Below are positions 51,001 to 63,386 of a DNA stretch of 64,000 nucleotides, piece by piece. The stretch is from Apis mellifera (Eukaryota; Arthropoda; Insecta; Hymenoptera; Apidae): assembly GCF_003254395.2 (NCBI RefSeq), contig NC_037638.1:8315535-8379534 (forward strand), written 5' to 3'. Position 1 is the first letter of the stretch, and the number at the start of each line of letters is the position of its first letter. The position numbers were made by a program, and so were the translations under genes. Under the pieces are notes generated by a model that did no database searches, was not told the origin of the DNA, and saw only the letters and a program-made list of their open reading frames with translations.

Positions 51001-52847
51001 GCCAATACCCCTTTTCTCAGCTCAGAAATAATAATTCGAGAGATCCTAATCGCTGCCCACTCGACACGCCACCGCCGCCTCGGGGCCTCCTCTTCGTCTT
51101 CTTTATCATCTCATTGTTGAGCGCCCTTATCCACGGCCATCTTGCACGCATCGAGGTGAGAGAGGGGGACGAATAAGTCGAAAATATCGGCGCGAGATAT
51201 AATATATCGCCTCTCGAATTATGAAACAATCTCGCCGAGGGGATCTCGCGACTTTCGATAGAGATCTCGATGATCGTTATCGAGCGAACTTCTCGTTCAA
51301 AATCGTATCGCTTCTCCGTCTTCCCGAACGTAGCAGGAGATTTACGATTTGTTTTCATCGCCTCGTACGCGATCGTGATCGATCGCCGTTGATTCGTATC
51401 AATTTGTCGCGATTAACCCGTGAAAATAGCAGATGTTATATGTAAAAAGAAAAAAACAAGAAAAGACACGAATTATTTAAATGAATTATTTAAATTTAAC
51501 AAGGATCGTATAATGTAAATTTGTCGATTTGATAGTAGATTTTTGCTTTAGATCGAAGATTAATGATAATAATTTTTTTGATTCGAGGACTCTTCGAAAA
51601 AATCATTCCTCTATCCAACAATGTTCTCGATCGCCGTTAGCCATCCTCCTTAAACCAACAACGTTAACGTAATCCGGTTCGAGCAACTCCATCGAAGCTG
51701 TTCCTCGCGGCCATTCGATCAGCCAAGGAAAAAAGGAGGGGAAGATCCCTTCGAAAGATTGAATTTCTGGGTATCGCAACGAACCGTGAGCGAAAAAGGA
51801 ACTCGGAAGTTGCACCCTTTCGGCCGATACCCGACGCACAGATATTGTTGCGCGATTGCGTAACCCAGCGGCGGCGAAACAGGCGCTGATTCACCGCACG
51901 AACGACGCCCCCACCTTCTCCAACCAGGCAGACGGAATTCTTATTTACCCCGGGTTGATCGGCCACTTGTTTCCCTCGGATCGTGCCTCGAATGATTGAG
52001 AAAGGTCTTGCGATTGTGCGATCATGTGGACAGGTTAGGTGGGATAATTAGCGAAGATACGTGTCCAGTCGAGAGTGACTTGACAGAATTTCTCGAATCT
52101 ATGTAATAATACACGCAAATACGTATATATTGTCTCCTGCTATGATTTATAACGCGTGTATATCTTGATTTTTCCTCGTATATTAATTATTTTATTAAGG
52201 GAAATACTTGTCGAGGACAATTATCTTTCTTCGTTTGAAGAGATCGAAGATCGAATGAAGCAAAAGAAAAAATTACTCCCTGAACTTGTCCTAGAATTTC
52301 CTTTGTTCCTTCAGTTTTCCTTGAAAATTAAAATTGTAATTCGTGAACGAGAGAGGGAAAAAAGAGAATTTTATATTCCATTTCGGAATCGAACGGGCAA
52401 ACTATGGTTCCGTTCGATCGAGTAACCCGCATGAAAACGTAATTTCGAGACGAGGTATCTGGCTGGAAAGGAAACGGCGACGGCGGCGGCAGCGGCGGCC
52501 AGGAAAGATGACAGACGACACGGGGGTCGTTACGGCGTACAAGATGCCCACGTGTCGTGAGGCTACCGCGAGTCCGCGGTATCGATTTACGATCTCGATA
52601 AAATATCGCTGTTGCCCGCTCCCAGTGTGTCGTACAGAAGTTATTATTCAAATGTTCCCGATGCGAAATGTTGACTTACGACGATGTTCGGCCTCACCTT
52701 CCGGAATGAAGGATGATCGCTCTCGCGCCGTTCCACGCCACCACGGCGTGTAAAAATAATATCTTCGGGAACAGGTGGCAGTCCCGTGATTGCGCCGTCT
52801 TGTTGCCAATCGGGCAATCGATTTCGCTTCCATTTTTTCCCTCGAAA
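42087..52847. other. Long non-coding region, no gene supported
   Basis: Mixed CpG-rich and AT-rich DNA with frequent CT/GA tracts (about 44.57-44.64, 48.76-48.80 and 49.84-49.87 kb). Frames of up to about 150 codons are Arg/Ser/Phe-rich, overlap in several phases and show no domain. No tRNA, rRNA or mobile element was recognised. CpG-rich patches near 43.0, 45.5, 47.0 and 48.9-49.1 kb could be regulatory. Confidence 0.5.
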
Positions 52848-53940
52848 TCAATCAGAATTGGATGACAGAATTTAATACGTTTAATAAATTGCTCACCTCA
52901 TATTTCATCTCATTAATTTAACTCGAGAATGAGAATGGTAGAGCTTCGAAGAAGAAAATTCTGTTCCAGGATTTTTCTAACATTATATTATAATCGTAGA
53001 TTATTCCAATTGTGTCACAATTATCGATATTATTACTTGTAGTTCAATCAGAATTTATACGTTTTACTCATATTTCATCTCATTAATTTAACTCGAGAGT
53101 GAGAATGGTAGAAGCTTCGAAGAAGAAAATTCTGTTCCAGGATTTTTCTAAATTATATTATAATCGTAGATTATTCCAATTGTGTCGCAATTATTACTAT
53201 CGATATTATTACTTGTAGTTCAATCAGAATGCGAATTTGTACGTTTAATAAATTGCTCACCTCATATTTCATCTCATTAATTTAACTCGAGAATGAGAAT
53301 GGTAGAGCTTCGAAGAAGAAAATTCTGTTCCAGGATTTTTCTAACATTATATTATAATCGTAGATTATTCCAATTGTGTCACAATTATCGATATTATTAC
53401 TTGTAGTTCAATCAGAATTTATACGTTTTACTCATATTTCATCTCATTAATTTAACTCGAGAGTGAGAATGGTAGAAGCTTCGAAGAAGAAAATTCTGTT
53501 CCAGGATTTTTCTAAATTATATTATAATCGTAGATTATTCCAATTGTGTCGCAATTATTACTATCGATATTATTACTTGTAGTTCAATCAGAATGCGAAT
53601 TTGTACGTTTAATAAATTGCTCACCTCATATTTCATCTCATTAATTTAACTCGAGAATGAGAATGGTAGAGCTTCGAAGAAGAAAATTCTGTTCCAGGAT
53701 TTTTCTAACATTATATTATAATCGTAGATTATTCCAATTGTGTCACAATTATCGATATTATTACTTGTAGTTCAATCAGAATTTATACGTTTTACTCATA
53801 TTTCATCTCATTAATTTAACTCGAGTGAGAATGGTAGAAGCTTCGAAGAAGAAAATTTTATTCCAGGATTTTTCTAACATTATATTATAATCGTAGATTA
53901 TTCCAATTGTGTTGCAATTATCGAATACTTGTAGTTGAAA
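52848..53940. repeat. Higher-order tandem repeat, 364-bp period of two related subunits
   Basis: Two related subunits, A and B, alternate. A begins gctcacctcatatttcatct and has ctcgagaatgagaatggtag; B has ctcgagagtgagaatggtag and lacks the gctcacct lead. A starts at 52891, 53255 and 53619, an exact 364-bp spacing twice. B lies 170 bp after A. All subunits share segments such as tctgttccaggatttttcta and tattccaattgtgt. The first two full periods are nearly identical, so amplification is recent; the last B unit is more diverged and breaks down near 53935. The 3' end of each unit (cttgtagttcaatcagaat) leads into the next. No protein is encoded. Confidence 0.95.
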
Positions 53941-54096
53941 GATTAATAAAACGTATGTGCATCCTGATATATTTAATAATGATTCAACAATTACCTACGA
54001 GAGTATTGAAATTATTCATTAAGAGAAAAATTGTATCAGTACTTTCCTTTCTTCACTTGGTGCAACGGACCACGAAGCTCCATGATCTTATCTCAA

Positions 54097-54149
<53 letters not shown>

Positions 54150-56017
54150 CGTACGAGTCCAGGTACACGCGATATCTCGATTGTAGCCTCATCTGCATGC
54201 CGCGGTAATAATTCGGCTCCGACGCGTTATACCGGGTCCGCGTGTGGTGGTGGAGTGGACGGAAAACCGGGCCGATCGTTCCCCTCTCCTTTTTCTCCCA
54301 ATTTCGTCGTTCCATCATTCTCGGGTATCGACGAAGGGGAATCGGCAGGTATTCAATTATCCCGACAAAATCGGAGAGGAACGCGTTTTTAATTCGTATC
54401 GACGATCGTCTGGCAGGTTAATAATCGTTGACGAGCGAGGAAAATTGACTCGATCTGGTTAACGGTGACAACCTCCTCCCACGCGTGAGCACGAATCACG
54501 TCATCCTCGTGAGCTTTTATCTTCTAGCCTCGCCTATCTCCAAGGATACGTCGATCTCGTCTTTGCTTCGTCTGGAGAGACTTATTATCGACCTGTTTCA
54601 GATTTCATTGTTACGATTAGACGAAGATTTATATATTCTTTTGTATCTTTTTCTTTTTTTTTGAGAATAATGTACAACTTGCAAACTCTCCGATTCAAAA
54701 TTCTATCTTTCGTCAATTACTCTTAAATTACATCTCTAACAACTTTCAGTTTTGGATATAATCTCTAAAGTTTCTAAAGTTAATACTTCACAACGATGTA
54801 TCTAGATACGTACGAGGAGTAGGAAGGAAGGAAGAAAAATTAGGCGCAGGATAAATATATGTACTCGGTTCCGAGGAGAGTGGATCGTAAACTTTCGGCG
54901 AAGAAGAGTACGCGAAACGTTCGTTCGAAACACCTGACACCGCCACATATATTCGAAGCTGTCGAAGGCATCGTCGAAGCCGTTCCGAATCACCGTAAAG
55001 TTAAAGCTTCGCGCGGTGCAAAAAGTGCGGGCAAGAAGAGCGAAATCGCGATCGAGGGGAGGGAGGGTGGAAAGAAAACAGGGAGCGTCGTAATGAATAA
55101 CCGGGGGGGCCGAGAAAAAGAGAAAAAAAAAAATATATATATATCCTCTGCGAGACCCAAACGCTTGGTCATCCATCAAACGCCACGGTTTCTTTTAATG
55201 CTTGGGCATAAATGATCCTCGTATATTTGAAGAGGGAGAAAAGAAAGGGGCCCTCTCAGAAACGTAACTGTTCAGGATGGCGCCTACTTGTCAACGATCG
55301 CGCAAAAGGTCATGGCCGTCATTATCCGCCGTGGACGTGGAGGTGGAATTAATTACAAACAACAAGAACATTGGCCTCGTTGCGTTGGAACATGCGCGCG
55401 AATATATATTTATACATATCCTTCCATAACGCGCATATATTTATTGTATTATTTTTTTTTTTCTTTTCTTCCTTGAGCAATATTCAAAAGTTATATCTTT
55501 TTCAACGAATCTCTCCATAAAATTCCACGATTCTTCGAAATTATTATCACAGCACAACAGAACAAACTGAATTTTCGGTAAACGAATATATAAATCCATC
55601 GTCTTTCATCTTAACGTTTCATCGTGTATCCCCGAAACTTTCGACACTCGCACGATTCTCATCATCGAGTCTCACTTCGAGAATGAAAAAGAAGAAAAAA
55701 AGGAGGAAACGAATTATCACCTTCGTCTATCCCAACTACTCCCGTCTGATGATCGCTTTAACAAGCCATCTTCCATTTCTCCGATTTCTCCACAACAACG
55801 GCTCGCGGCTGTTTCCACGCGTGGGCGCGGCGGAAGAAGCTTTCCCACCCGTTTCTTCTTCGTACGATCGTCCGTAATTGCCACTCGATTGCCTCTCCTC
55901 CGCCTCGAGAATGAGCTTCGTAAATGAGCCGCGCATGGGCTCTCTCCCAGAACGAGACAGACTCGGCTGGAAGAAAGAGAGAGACGAGCGGAGAAGGTGA
56001 GTTATCGATCCTGAGCA
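53941..56017. other. Non-coding stretch, no gene supported
   Basis: It includes a (TA)n microsatellite at 54099-54145, a CpG-rich patch at about 54.15-54.55 kb and GA-rich DNA near 55.0-55.1 and 55.97-56.0 kb. No protein-like frame with family motifs or convincing splice sites was found. Confidence 0.5.
54099..54145. repeat. (AT)n microsatellite
   Basis: Forty-seven bases of uninterrupted AT dinucleotide shortly after the higher-order repeat array. Confidence 0.95.
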
Positions 56018-56048
56018 CGTGGGCGTTCATTGATAATCCGATGGCCGA
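56018..56048. other. Copy 1 of a motif repeated 805 bp away
   Basis: The string cgtgggcgttcattgataa followed by tccgatggccga closely resembles the one at 56823-56856. Both lie in CpG-rich patches preceded by GA-rich DNA. It may be a shared regulatory element or the trace of an old local duplication. Confidence 0.4.
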
Positions 56049-56822
56049 AGGCGAGGTGAAACGCGGCGGAACTGCTTACCGACTCGATCCTCCTCCTAGA
56101 TCCCTTCTTCCGTCCCGAAGAAGAACACGCTGACGAATTTATACTTTTCTTTGACGGATGAATGCTCGTTCGTTTCGAAAATTCGAGGAGACGGTGTCGT
56201 GTGACGATGTTTCGTAACGCGCGTTGCGAAATTGAATGAAAGCCGAATGGAAATGATACAATGAAAAACAGTAGTCGGTGACTAGAAACGTTGTGTTTAT
56301 CGTGAGATAATATAGACTGTATTTACATATTTTGTCTGTTCGCAGAAATCTATGTACATATATACGTACTGTTGTAAACATTAAACGATTCATGAAAATA
56401 TTGTATTCGTATATACGTGAATATTATTTTACGTCTCTTTCAATCCGAACGAAATGATCTCATCATTCAAATGTAGCTCGATTTTTCTACACGAGAGTAG
56501 AATAAGTAAACTCCATTGTTTCCTACCACACGATATTATAGGAAATTACGAAATCCAGTAAACAGCGGACACAACTTGGCCGTTCTGTACAGATTCTTTT
56601 CTCTCTCTGTCTTGTGCAGGGAGACAGCGACGCATCGAAACTCGGGTGTGCACCGAGCGCCGTTCACTTTCGCCTCGCACTGTCGGTGATGGCGATTTGC
56701 ATTCGTGAAATCTATTTTCTGGAGGCGTGCAGGAATTAAACGACCTTGCGCAGCCGGTCGAGGGATAAAGAGAGAGAGAGAGAGAGAAGGAGAGGCTGTC
56801 GATCTCTCGAGAGCGAGTCGCG

Positions 56823-56856
56823 CGTGGGCGCGTTCATTGATAGGCCGGTAGCCGAT
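56823..56856. other. Copy 2 of the motif at 56018-56048
   Basis: The string cgtgggcgcgttcattgata followed by ggccggtagccga matches copy 1 with a two-base insertion and a few substitutions, in the same orientation. A GA-rich tract (56770-56788) precedes it, as in copy 1. Confidence 0.4.
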
Positions 56857-57400
56857 GCGTAACTGAGCGCAGCCAAGCGGCACACGACCCTGCCGCTTGT
56901 CGAAAGCCGCTTGAATTCCTCCTCGTTCGCGCGCACCGGGTCGCCTTGATTCGATACACCCGACCCGCGCCGCGATTAATCTCTCCTCCACTCCTCGAGA
57001 AATCCTCGCTGTCCTCGCTTCTCGCTTCTTCTTTGAAACGCTTTGCTTCTTCGATTTTTTCTATCTTTTTCTTTTTGAAGGAGGAGGGGAATTCGATCTT
57101 TCCAAAGGAATGATTCTTACACGTCGATTCGAGGAATTGACCAAGGCCTCGCATCTTTAAATTTTATATATTTTTTTATTTACGAATTACGAGCGCGAAA
57201 CATTCGTAAAAAATTTGATCTCGCGCGATAAAAAGGAAATCTTCCTCGCGCCCGAAATACGATATAACTCTCGATTGAAAATAACCTCCCTTTATATCTC
57301 TTAATCACTGTTCGACAACCGTTACGTTGCACGACCTATAAACTCGATAAACCTCGTTCTCTGAGGGGGGAGGATAATATTTTCGCGCGGATTTCTCGCG

Positions 57401-57403
<3 letters not shown>

Positions 57404-57433
<30 letters not shown>
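57404..57433. repeat. (AG)n microsatellite
   Basis: About 15 uninterrupted AG units in a CpG-rich stretch. GA repeats of this kind recur in the right half of the window; GAGA-type factors bind such tracts in insects, but no role is shown here. Confidence 0.9.
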
Positions 57434-57436
<3 letters not shown>

Positions 57437-59867
57437 TCCGTAACGTCGGATTTTGTACTTTAAACGGTTTTAAACGGGAGATAAACGAAACTGGTTCGTA
57501 AATCGCGGACGAGCTTCGAGCCGAGATAATGCTTATTAATCTACATTAGCCAAGGCTGTTGTATCCGACACGCTGACATCGCCGGCCACGCTGACATTTT
57601 ACGCGTTCTCGGCCACGCGGGCGAAGGGGTTAAGTGGTGAGAGATAAGAGGAATGCCATCCAGGCCGAAGATAATGCTTGTAAATTAAGTCTTAACCCGG
57701 ACGACGAGCATCGAGGCTCCGTTAAATAGCCCGTTAAATATTACCGCGTTATCCATTAAGGAATAAGGGGAGAGATTCTGTCGTTCGAGTAAATTTCTTC
57801 TGCCTCTTTTTTATTTATCGTTTTCATTAATTCCTTTTTCTTTCCTTCCTTTTTTTCTCTCTCTCTCGATGAAAAAAACGTTCTTAATTCTTCGAGCGTT
57901 ACAATCTTCTTTGACTCGTTTGTTCATATTTATCGAATTCAACAAACGTAAGAAACATTCGTAATCGAACAACATCTTGTGGCGTATACACGAATATATC
58001 GATTCCCAAAAAGATCTCGATTCCTTGAATTTCGAATCGAGGCAAATTTTCTTCCAAGGAATAGAAAGAATAAGAATACCTTCGCGCTATTGCCTTTATA
58101 TCTCTTTATATCAGAGATGAAAGACGCGTCGCGAAAAAAAAAGGAAAAGAAATATACAATTATGAAGACGCGAAACGAAGAAAGGAAGGAAGATGTGCGG
58201 GGAGAAATTGAGAAAGGCAGAGATAAAAGGTAAAGGAGGCGAGGACAGGTGGTTTGCATACGCGCGGAATCGTGCAACGTGTACGTTGAATGTTAATTTT
58301 CACTCGGCCGGGGATGATTAAGGGCCGTGTCGCGTTTTATGCGAGATCGTTCCATTTCCGTGCGCGCCCCAACCCCCTCCCTGATTCCCTGTATCGTGGA
58401 TACAGCTGGAGCCGCGTGCACGGGCAATAAACCGTGGAACGAGGCCCGTTATAAGCGCGCGACTTTGCCGCGCTCCTCCTCGAGGAATACCAAAAAACCG
58501 GAAAGGTCGCCATCCCGGGCCACGTCCCGTTTCATGTTGCGTGTACGCTTCTTCTTCTTCTTCTGATATCACGCCAAGGGAATTTTTGCAAAATCCAAAT
58601 TTTCCATGAATCTTTGAAGCTTTGATCACGATGATATCTGTGATTTTATGAAAGATCGGAGTCTTGTTAACACGAGAGAGGACCAAAATCGAATCTAAAA
58701 TTAATCCTATGTTTCTGTCTATCGAGAACGTGTAAGTGAAACGTGTCTCTCGAGGTTAAAAGGCATATAAAGGGAAAAAAGAGAGCGTTTACCTCTCGGT
58801 TTTTCCCGGAAGGAGTGACTCGATCGAGGATCAACATGTTAATTGCACCGGTGAAATTAATTTCCTCCTACCGAGATTTCGTTGTCAGATATTAATCCCC
58901 TTGTCGCTCCTCCAGGGTTTCGTAATTATTTCTTCCCGATCCTTAATCTCTCACCTCCTCCCTTTCCTTGATCCTTTTCTCCGTGACGGACAGCTCGCGG
59001 ATCTTTCCTCCCGAGATAATCGATTTGCACGAAACGAAACGCGGATCTTAATGCCGTGCAACCGAATGGAAAAAGATACGTCCATTTTTTTTTTAAATTT
59101 AAAAACAAAATAATAAACGTTGTATCTAAAAAAAAAAAAGATATTTAATCAAAACTGGGATACAATTCTATCAAGCCTGTAGAATTTAACGGTTGCACAG
59201 TTTCATTGAATGTACTCGAGTAAGCCACGATTGAATAATGAAATCTCCGTGAAATCGAAGATGAAGAGGACGGAATTAACCTCGCAACATTTACTCCTCC
59301 AAAATGGATAAAAGCTTAGCCTCGTTCTCGGTGTTCAAGAGCGACGAGGAGGCGAAGGTACAAGAGAGTCTCGAAGACACGAAGCATCGTTGCGACAATG
59401 ATACGGGAATTTCGAAACGCGTGCAGCATCTCCTCGCGAAGAGAGCAAGCTCTCTCTCTCTCTCTCTCTCTCTCAGCGTCGGCCTTTCCCAACTTCTTTT
59501 TCCTCTCTTTTCTCCCTCCCTCGATCTTTCCGAGAGTGTGCGCGCCTCGTAAAAAGCGGCGTCGATCGCCGCCTTTCGAATTATAATTAGCCAGCGGCGT
59601 GTATGAATGAAACGAGTGTCTTGCGTAACCTCTCTACGAATGATTTACCGGCGAGATTGCATGCGGATCGCCGACAGATTATCGTCCACGCAATGGACTG
59701 TGAATAAACACGATCCCTCGCCTTTTTAACCGATTAAAATTATCCGTATTCCTTTCTTTCTTTTTCCCAATACCTTTCGATCCTCTATTTATCCCAAACT
59801 TCAGGGATCAGGGTGTGAAAGAATGTTATAAATATCCTGATAACGAAAGAATTTTATATTTTATATT
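57434..59867. other. Non-coding stretch, no gene supported
   Basis: It contains a short direct repeat, cacgctgacat, at about 57.57 and 57.59 kb, CpG-rich patches near 57.5-57.7 and 58.3-58.5 kb and a CT repeat at 59.45-59.47 kb. An ATG frame at 59304 reads plausibly for about 45 codons (MDKSLASFSVFKSDEEAK...) and then runs into the CT repeat; it has no recognisable domain and was not called. Confidence 0.45.
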
Positions 59868-60133
59868 ACGTCACGTTTTGTTCGAGAGTTTGAAATCGAT
59901 GATTTTAATTCGATTTCAATTATCAATTATCAATTTCATGTCATGTTTTGTTCGAGAGTTATCGTTTTAATTGAGGTATAGTTTGAAATTGATGATTCTC
60001 CTTAAATTCAATCATCAATTGAAAATCAATTGAAAAAAATCTTCTCCTTAAATTCAATCATCAATTTCACGTCACGTTTTATTCGAGAGTTATCGTTTGA
60101 ATGAGGTATAGTTTGAAATTGATAGTTTGAAAG
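59868..60133. repeat. Three-copy diverged tandem repeat
   Basis: The segment acgtcacgttttgttcgaga at 59868 recurs as atgtcatgttttgttcgaga at 59938 and acgtcacgttttattcgaga at 60069. The last two copies continue with gttatcgttt, then gaggtatagtttgaaattga. Spacings are 70 and 131 bp because of internal expansions of a motif like aattcaatcatcaatt. No coding potential is seen. Confidence 0.8.
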
Positions 60134-63100
60134 AGTGAAATAGACGCGAAATTGAATTAAATTCGTAACACGAATATCACACATAAAATTCACACGTGAT
60201 ATCTGGCCTCAAGAATCATCAAAATTCACGCGTACGAATTCGGAGACACGATTTTCCACGCTCTTTCGCTTTCTCGTTGCGAAACGAAACGCCCCCCCTC
60301 CCACCCTTTCCCCCGCCGTTCCTAACGCGTTCCGCATGGAATCGGTATCACTGGTGCATAAACAAGAGGAAAGGGAGCAACGAAGTCTCGATAAATTAAC
60401 AAGACATCCGCAAAAAGCGTGTAATGACCCGACAGGGGAGGGGGAGAGAGAGAACAACTGCGCAATCGTAAGGCTATTAATACCGATCGCGCAGGCAAAG
60501 TTATCATTAGCCGCCGGTTTCCGCTCGTGAAAAGCGGGCTGGGCAACAAAAATCGAGACTCGGCTCGCGCGGTTCCAGAGACACACGCGACGGAGGCCGC
60601 CGCTCCTCGAGAGATCCGCTCGATTTGTCGCGTGCCGCCATTACTCGCGGCGTCACGCTCGCGTAAACCTCTCTATGAATTATGATTGTTCTCGCGGCCG
60701 TTCATTCACGCCGAGGAAGAAGCTTCTTCCACAACGGGGATCCATCTCGATGATCGTTCGGATCGTGCGGATAACGAAGCCATTGTTCCCTCGAGTTTGA
60801 GAGCTTTCCCTGATGTCGTCGTGTTATTTATTTATCTTCTCCTCGCTCTTGAAAATAATCGAACTCGAAAGATCGTGTCGTGGAATAATCTTCAGATATT
60901 CGTGGAAACGTTTGATTAATTAGAAGACGAGGAAAAAAGGAAGAAAGAAACAATCGTAAATCTTCCTCCATTATTTCCACTCGTTATTTTATGCGTGAAT
61001 AATATAATTCGTGTAAACGGTTAGCTTAGAACGTTTAACGAGTGACAAGGATCAGGGGATAATTTGCAGCGGCCGCCATTTTCGCTATTTTTCCTCTTGG
61101 CCCGTGGACCGGTCGCCGTGCCAAAATATCGTCGAGGAATATTTTCTTTGCGGGCGTAAAATTTATACGCAGGTTATACATGCGATTGCCAAACGATGTA
61201 TTGTTTTTCGCGTGCTCTCGAAGATGAATGGCGGAGTCGGCGATCCTCGTTCATTGTCCAATGTCGCCGTTTTTTAAAATAGGAGAGAGAGAAAGAGAGG
61301 GCTCGGGGAAAGGGACAATGGCGACAAAGCTGGCGAATCTCCTGGTGATCGGAGGACTTGGCCGTCATTGGCCAAGTTTTCGCATTCCAACAAAAATCCC
61401 GCCTACCGGCGTGAATTTTGCAAAAACGAGCTTCCACTCTCTTCGAAACAGAATATCTCTGAGAATATTTTCGAGAAATATTACGTATAATATACGTGGC
61501 TGTCGTACACCGGTGATTGTCGGTTGAATCGGTTAATGGATCCTTCTCATCGTGAAAAAGATCCAGAGAACATAACGACTCGTATTTCGTTAATCGCACT
61601 TTTCCTTATATCAATCATTCCCGATATCGTAACACCCTAATCGGAAATCTGACAGAAAATAAAATTAAAAAGTTTCTTGGATAAAGTAATACATATATAT
61701 CTAAGATCTCATTTAGAAATCCTTTAATCCGTGATAAGAAATCAATATGCAAACACGTTATCTCTAAAATCCTCGATAATCTCGATCAAACGATCGCTAT
61801 TAAACTTATCTTCGTGCCCCATTTACATATTGCTCACACTTTCTAATAATCCTTCCATCGTACTATATTCGTACGATTTTCAATGCTTCGAATATATAAT
61901 TGTAAAATTTGCATTTGTCGATGAAGAGGAAGAACGTTGCCTGTGTTTCCTCGATTATTATTACGTCATCATTCGAGGATATCATTTCGTGAGCAGACTA
62001 TACGCGTCAAAACCACTTCTCTTCTCGAAATAACTAGGATAGGACGATCGACGTCGTCGTTGGATGGAGAGGAAAAAAAAAAAAAAAAAAGAAGAAGAAG
62101 GAAAAAGAAGGCCGTGTTTCATCGTTCGTTCGTTCGTTCGCCGCGCGAGACGTGTCGTCGTAAAGATCTCGCGGAACGCACGAAAGTCACCTGGACGTTG
62201 GCTAAACGGTGCCCTTTCAATCCAAAGCGGCGACACTTGAAGTCCCTACTTAGGATTTGTCGGGTGGATTGACAAATCGAGGCCAACAACGTTGCTTGGC
62301 CGCGAGTGGAGAGGAGAAAGAGTTGGAAAGAGAAGTTGGGAGGGGGAGAGGAGGTGGACGGATGATGGGGACGCGAGAAAAAGAGGCGTTGAAAACGGCA
62401 GTCGTTAGTGGAACGACGTGTAATTAATTCGGACTAACGAACGTTCGGGGCCTCGCTTTCCAATTTTCCGACCCCCTTACGGCGCCTTTTGCGCGCCTGT
62501 CTTTTAGGAAATTAGCGGGAAATCCCGCATAATTTATTCTCTTGCTCGCTCTTCGTGTTTCTCTTTTTTCCCTCTTTTTTTCTTCGTCTTCTTCTTATCT
62601 CTGTTGAAAGAGGTTAAAGAGTTAGACAAGTTTCTTTCGTATATATATATCATAGAAATGAATGCATGTACAACGAATAATGTAATTTTTATCTGGATTG
62701 TTTAAATTTAAAGGTGTATATATACATTTAAATAACATTGAAATGCACGTAGGATCGATTATACGAAGATCTGTTGTAGTAGCCACGATTCAAAAGATTG
62801 AATCACTCTCCACTTCTGTAATCATCGTGGTGACGAAAATACAAATTTGCATATAAATATCCGCTAATAAATTTTCTGCGAGGGAAGTGAATAGTGGAGC
62901 GCGCACGGATAGAAGTGGAACACAAGAGGAATCGTTGAGCCGTAAAAAAGCGGTCGTGGGTGAATGCAACACGCGCTGATAATTATCTCTCTCTTCCTCT
63001 CTCTCTCTCTCTCTCAGATAATAATAAAAACTATCGCAACAGCTTGTTCTCGTTCCATCATCGCGTAACTCGAGCGTCGCGCGCGCGAATTAAATTTGCA

Positions 63101-63311
63101 TATTGTAGCAACAATCTCGTGGCGAAGTAGAATTATCGTATCGATTCTTTATCCTGATTCGAAATTGTATTGTAATTTTATCGATAAAAATTTCTCCTGA
63201 TGTTTTTTTTTTTTAATGAATTCGCGCGTGTGTCAAAATCATCGCGATTTCCGAGTGAAATCGAAGACAACTGTCGAACTGTCAAACATTCTCGAGCGAC
63301 GGATCGCAAGA
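60134..63311. other. Non-coding stretch, no gene supported
   Basis: CpG-rich patches at about 60.25-60.75, 61.05-61.4 and 62.1-62.5 kb alternate with AT-rich DNA. Frames on both strands are short and lack motifs. The palindrome at 61356-61377 and a poly-A/GAAGAA tract at about 62.07-62.11 kb are the only distinct structures. Confidence 0.5.
61356..61377. other. Perfect 8-bp inverted repeat with a 6-base spacer
   Basis: ACTTGGCC and GGCCAAGT are exact reverse complements around GTCATT. The half-site TTGGCC resembles NF-I/CTF-type dyads (TTGGC-N5-GCCAA), with a spacing of about eight between the inner five-base cores instead of five. Role unknown. Confidence 0.45.
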
Positions 63312-63386
63312 TGAAGTACGTTTTGGCATTAGCTGTCTCATTAGCATGGGAGTGTCGGATTCGTTTATTATTAACTCGTGTATAAA
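63312..63386 (+). CDS. Weak candidate: short ORF or first exon with a signal-peptide-like start
   Basis: An ATG in good context (gcaagATGAA) opens a 24-codon frame reading MKYVLALAVSLAWECR..., whose first dozen residues look like the core of a secretory signal. It ends at a TAA at about 63384-63386. A possible but weak donor (CGT|GTATAA) lies at its end. First exons of insect secreted and cuticle genes often look like this, but so do chance frames. No partner exon is visible before the window ends. Low confidence. Confidence 0.18.

Noticed and set aside
53907..54392. A 161-codon plus-strand frame
   Set aside because: It runs from the end of the higher-order repeat through the AT microsatellite (IYIYIY...), so it is a by-product of simple sequence.
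59304..59552. ATG frame MDKSLASFSVFKSDEEAK... considered as a first exon
   Set aside because: The start context is fair and GAAG|GTACAA might be a donor, but there is no family match and the frame soon enters a CT repeat; support is too thin to call.
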